A stretch of 7,292 bases of DNA from Chloroflexota bacterium (GTDB taxonomy: Bacteria; Chloroflexota; Dehalococcoidia; UBA3495). Below the pieces are notes generated by a model. It saw only the letters and a list, made by a program, of their open reading frames with translations. It was not told the origin of the DNA and did no database searches. This document shows, one piece after another, positions 6,231 to 7,292 of the stretch. Position 1 is the stretch's first letter. Every line of letters starts with the position of its first letter. The position numbers were made by a program, and so were the translations under genes. The stretch spans positions 14,048-21,339 of the forward strand of contig PBBR01000015.1 of the NCBI GenBank assembly GCA_002716645.1, read 5' to 3'.

Positions 6231-6269
6231 TATGCAGGAGTAAGTCTCACTTAAGTTGTTTTCTGCATA
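6231..6269. repeat. Nested inverted repeats after the flippase-like gene
   Basis: TATGCAG (6231-6237) pairs exactly with CTGCATA (6263-6269). Inside the loop, TAAGT (6241-6245) pairs exactly with ACTTA (6249-6253) around CTC. The structure starts 3 nt after the stop codon. Only four Ts (6259-6262) occur on the + strand, before the right arm rather than after it, so it is not a classic intrinsic terminator. It could be an RNA-processing or 3'-end structure separating this gene from the next. Confidence 0.4.
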
Positions 6270-6301
6270 CTTCCCATGCCTAAATACCCTGACATGTGGA
6301 T

Positions 6302-6344
6302 TATAATTAAATTTAGGATAATAGTAATATTGGGTTAATATTAA
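6302..6344 (+). promoter_or_regulatory. A/T-rich upstream region of the phosphoribosyltransferase: TATAAT and a 10-bp palindrome
   Basis: TATAAT occurs at 6302-6307, but I see no convincing -35 at 16-18 nt. The perfect palindrome TTAATATTAA lies at 6335-6344, 13 nt before the ATG at 6358, where a Shine-Dalgarno would normally be; none is evident. With 129 bp to the previous gene, a separate promoter or an operator here is plausible but weakly supported. Confidence 0.25.
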
Positions 6345-6357
6345 TTCTATACGGTCA

Positions 6358-7260
6358 ATGAATACTTTTTACGCTTATATTAGTTGTCTTCGGCCTCGAC
6401 AGTGGATTAAAAATTTCTTAATCTTCGTTCCATTTTTATTCACTATTTCTGATGTCTGGTCTCCAGGTGACTTTAATATCGTCACTGATATGTTGGTCAA
6501 ATTGGGACTGGCTTTTATCGCGTTCTGTTTGACGGTTAGTTCCGTATATATCTTGAATGATTTGAAGGATAAGAAAAATGATGCTAAGCATCCATATAAG
6601 AAATATAGACCGGTAGCTTCTGGCCAGGTCAGTGCAAGTATGGGAGTTGGGCTCATGCTAGCTTTGTGTCTGATCGGAATATCGTTGATGTGGTATATCG
6701 ACGTACTATTAGGCGGGATGGGAATACTCTACATATGTTTGAACCTACTGTATTCGTTTGGTGCGAAGAACATTGTACTGTTGGATGCTTTCTTGGTCGC
6801 TAGTGGTTATATAGTACGGACTGCTGCGGGAGCGGTACTTATTGGAGTGATGCCTTCCCCTTGGTTGTATATAGTAACCGCGTGTGCAGCGTTATTTATA
6901 GTATTTGGAAGAAGGTACGCTGAGTTAAGGCTATATGGAGATACAGAAGGTTCTTATAGAGGAGTTTTAAAGCAGTATTCTGGACCCTTAATATCACAAC
7001 TGGTTAATATTACGGCTGCAGCTTCTTTGCTAAGTTATACACTCTATACGATAGAAGCAGATAATCTTCCGTCTGATCATTCGATGCTTGTGACGGTACC
7101 GCTGGTAGCTTTCGGTTTGTTTAGGTATTTATATCTGCTTAATAATTCTGATGTGTCTGAGTCCCCAGAGCGCCTGATATTTCAGGATGTGCCGTTATTA
7201 TCAACGTGCGCTGTTTGGCTGGTAACCGCTATATTGGTGTTGTGGATTAACGGTGTCTGA
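6358..7260 (+). CDS. Decaprenyl-phosphate phosphoribosyltransferase (UbiA superfamily)
   Basis: 300 aa membrane protein that fits the DPPR-synthase group of UbiA prenyltransferase-fold enzymes (like Mycobacterium tuberculosis Rv3806c/UbiA). These transfer phosphoribose from PRPP to a polyprenyl phosphate, giving the precursor of polyprenyl-phosphoarabinose or related donors. Diagnostic features are the start LRPRQWIKNFLIFVP (11-25), the first Asp motif NDLKDKKND (67-75), HPYKKYRPVASG (78-89), YSFGAKNIVLLDAF (132-145) with the second acidic site D143, and GRRYAEL (184-190), which matches the GKRYAE of the mycobacterial enzyme. Around eight or nine hydrophobic segments are present. The ATG at 6358 gives the family's usual N-terminus, though no Shine-Dalgarno is visible. 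It sits downstream of a flippase-like protein and runs into another same-strand gene, consistent with a glycolipid or cell-wall cluster. Chain length of the lipid acceptor cannot be read from sequence. Confidence 0.9.
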   Translation: MNTFYAYISCLRPRQWIKNFLIFVPFLFTISDVWSPGDFNIVTDMLVKLGLAFIAFCLTVSSVYILNDLKDKKNDAKHPYKKYRPVASGQVSASMGVGLMLALCLIGISLMWYIDVLLGGMGILYICLNLLYSFGAKNIVLLDAFLVASGYIVRTAAGAVLIGVMPSPWLYIVTACAALFIVFGRRYAELRLYGDTEGSYRGVLKQYSGPLISQLVNITAAASLLSYTLYTIEADNLPSDHSMLVTVPLVAFGLFRYLYLLNNSDVSESPERLIFQDVPLLSTCAVWLVTAILVLWINGV

Positions 7261-7283
7261 GATAGTGAATAGGAGTTGTTCTT

Positions 7284-7292
7284 ATGGCGTTT
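7284..7292 (+). CDS. Start of next gene (cut by window edge)
   Basis: AGGAG at 7271-7275 followed by 8 nt and ATG at 7284 (M-A-F) is a textbook initiation site 23 nt after the phosphoribosyltransferase stop. An alternative in another frame is GTG at 7253, overlapping the stop codon by 8 bp exactly as at the larB junction and open to the window end (VSEIVNRSCSYGV). The Shine-Dalgarno favours the ATG. Too little is present to name the product. DprE1-type oxidoreductases often neighbour such transferases, but nothing here proves it. Confidence 0.45.

Overview
The window is bacterial chromosomal DNA with moderate GC (mid-forties by eye, not computed). It carries six recognisable protein genes and a 575-bp divergent intergenic region. 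No rRNA, tRNA, CRISPR array or transposase gene was recognised. The mix of genes would fit an environmental bacterium such as a marine Chloroflexota (SAR202/Dehalococcoidia-like) lineage: an organic-acid-type MFS carrier, a non-canonical DHDPS-family aldolase, a very divergent PEP carboxykinase-like protein, LarB, and a decaprenyl-phosphate phosphoribosyltransferase. That taxonomic guess is an impression from protein style and should be held loosely.

Left part (1-3957). The C-terminal half of an MFS transporter on the + strand converges on a two-gene minus-strand unit. That unit is a 761-aa PEPCK(ATP)-fold protein followed, 23 nt later, by a 296-aa dihydrodipicolinate-synthase-family protein. 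Both minus-strand proteins keep their fold signatures but, in my by-eye alignments, lack residues needed for the textbook reactions. The PEPCK-like protein lacks two of the three protein Mn2+ ligands. The aldolase lacks both catalytic tyrosines and the carboxylate-binding arginine of DapA. With a transporter next door, this looks like a small carboxylic-acid uptake and conversion locus of unknown substrate. A good minus-strand promoter (TTGACA, 17 nt, TAGCAT) lies 64 nt upstream of the TTG start of the first gene.

Middle (3958-4532). The divergent intergenic region holds that promoter, a small hairpin in the minus-strand leader, and two strong adjacent inverted repeats (9 bp, and 16 bp with small interruptions). 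It also has a perfect TATAAT box and two overlapping short open frames that run up to the larB start. The hairpins and the short frames are the least explained part of the window.

Right part (4533-7292). larB (nickel-pincer cofactor synthesis) overlaps by 8 bp a flippase-like (LPG_synthase_TM family) membrane protein. After 129 bp comes a UbiA-family decaprenyl-phosphate phosphoribosyltransferase, and then the start of a further gene cut by the window edge. The last two complete genes point to polyprenyl-phosphate-linked glycan or envelope chemistry. larB is the metabolic odd one out, and no larA, larC or larE is visible here.
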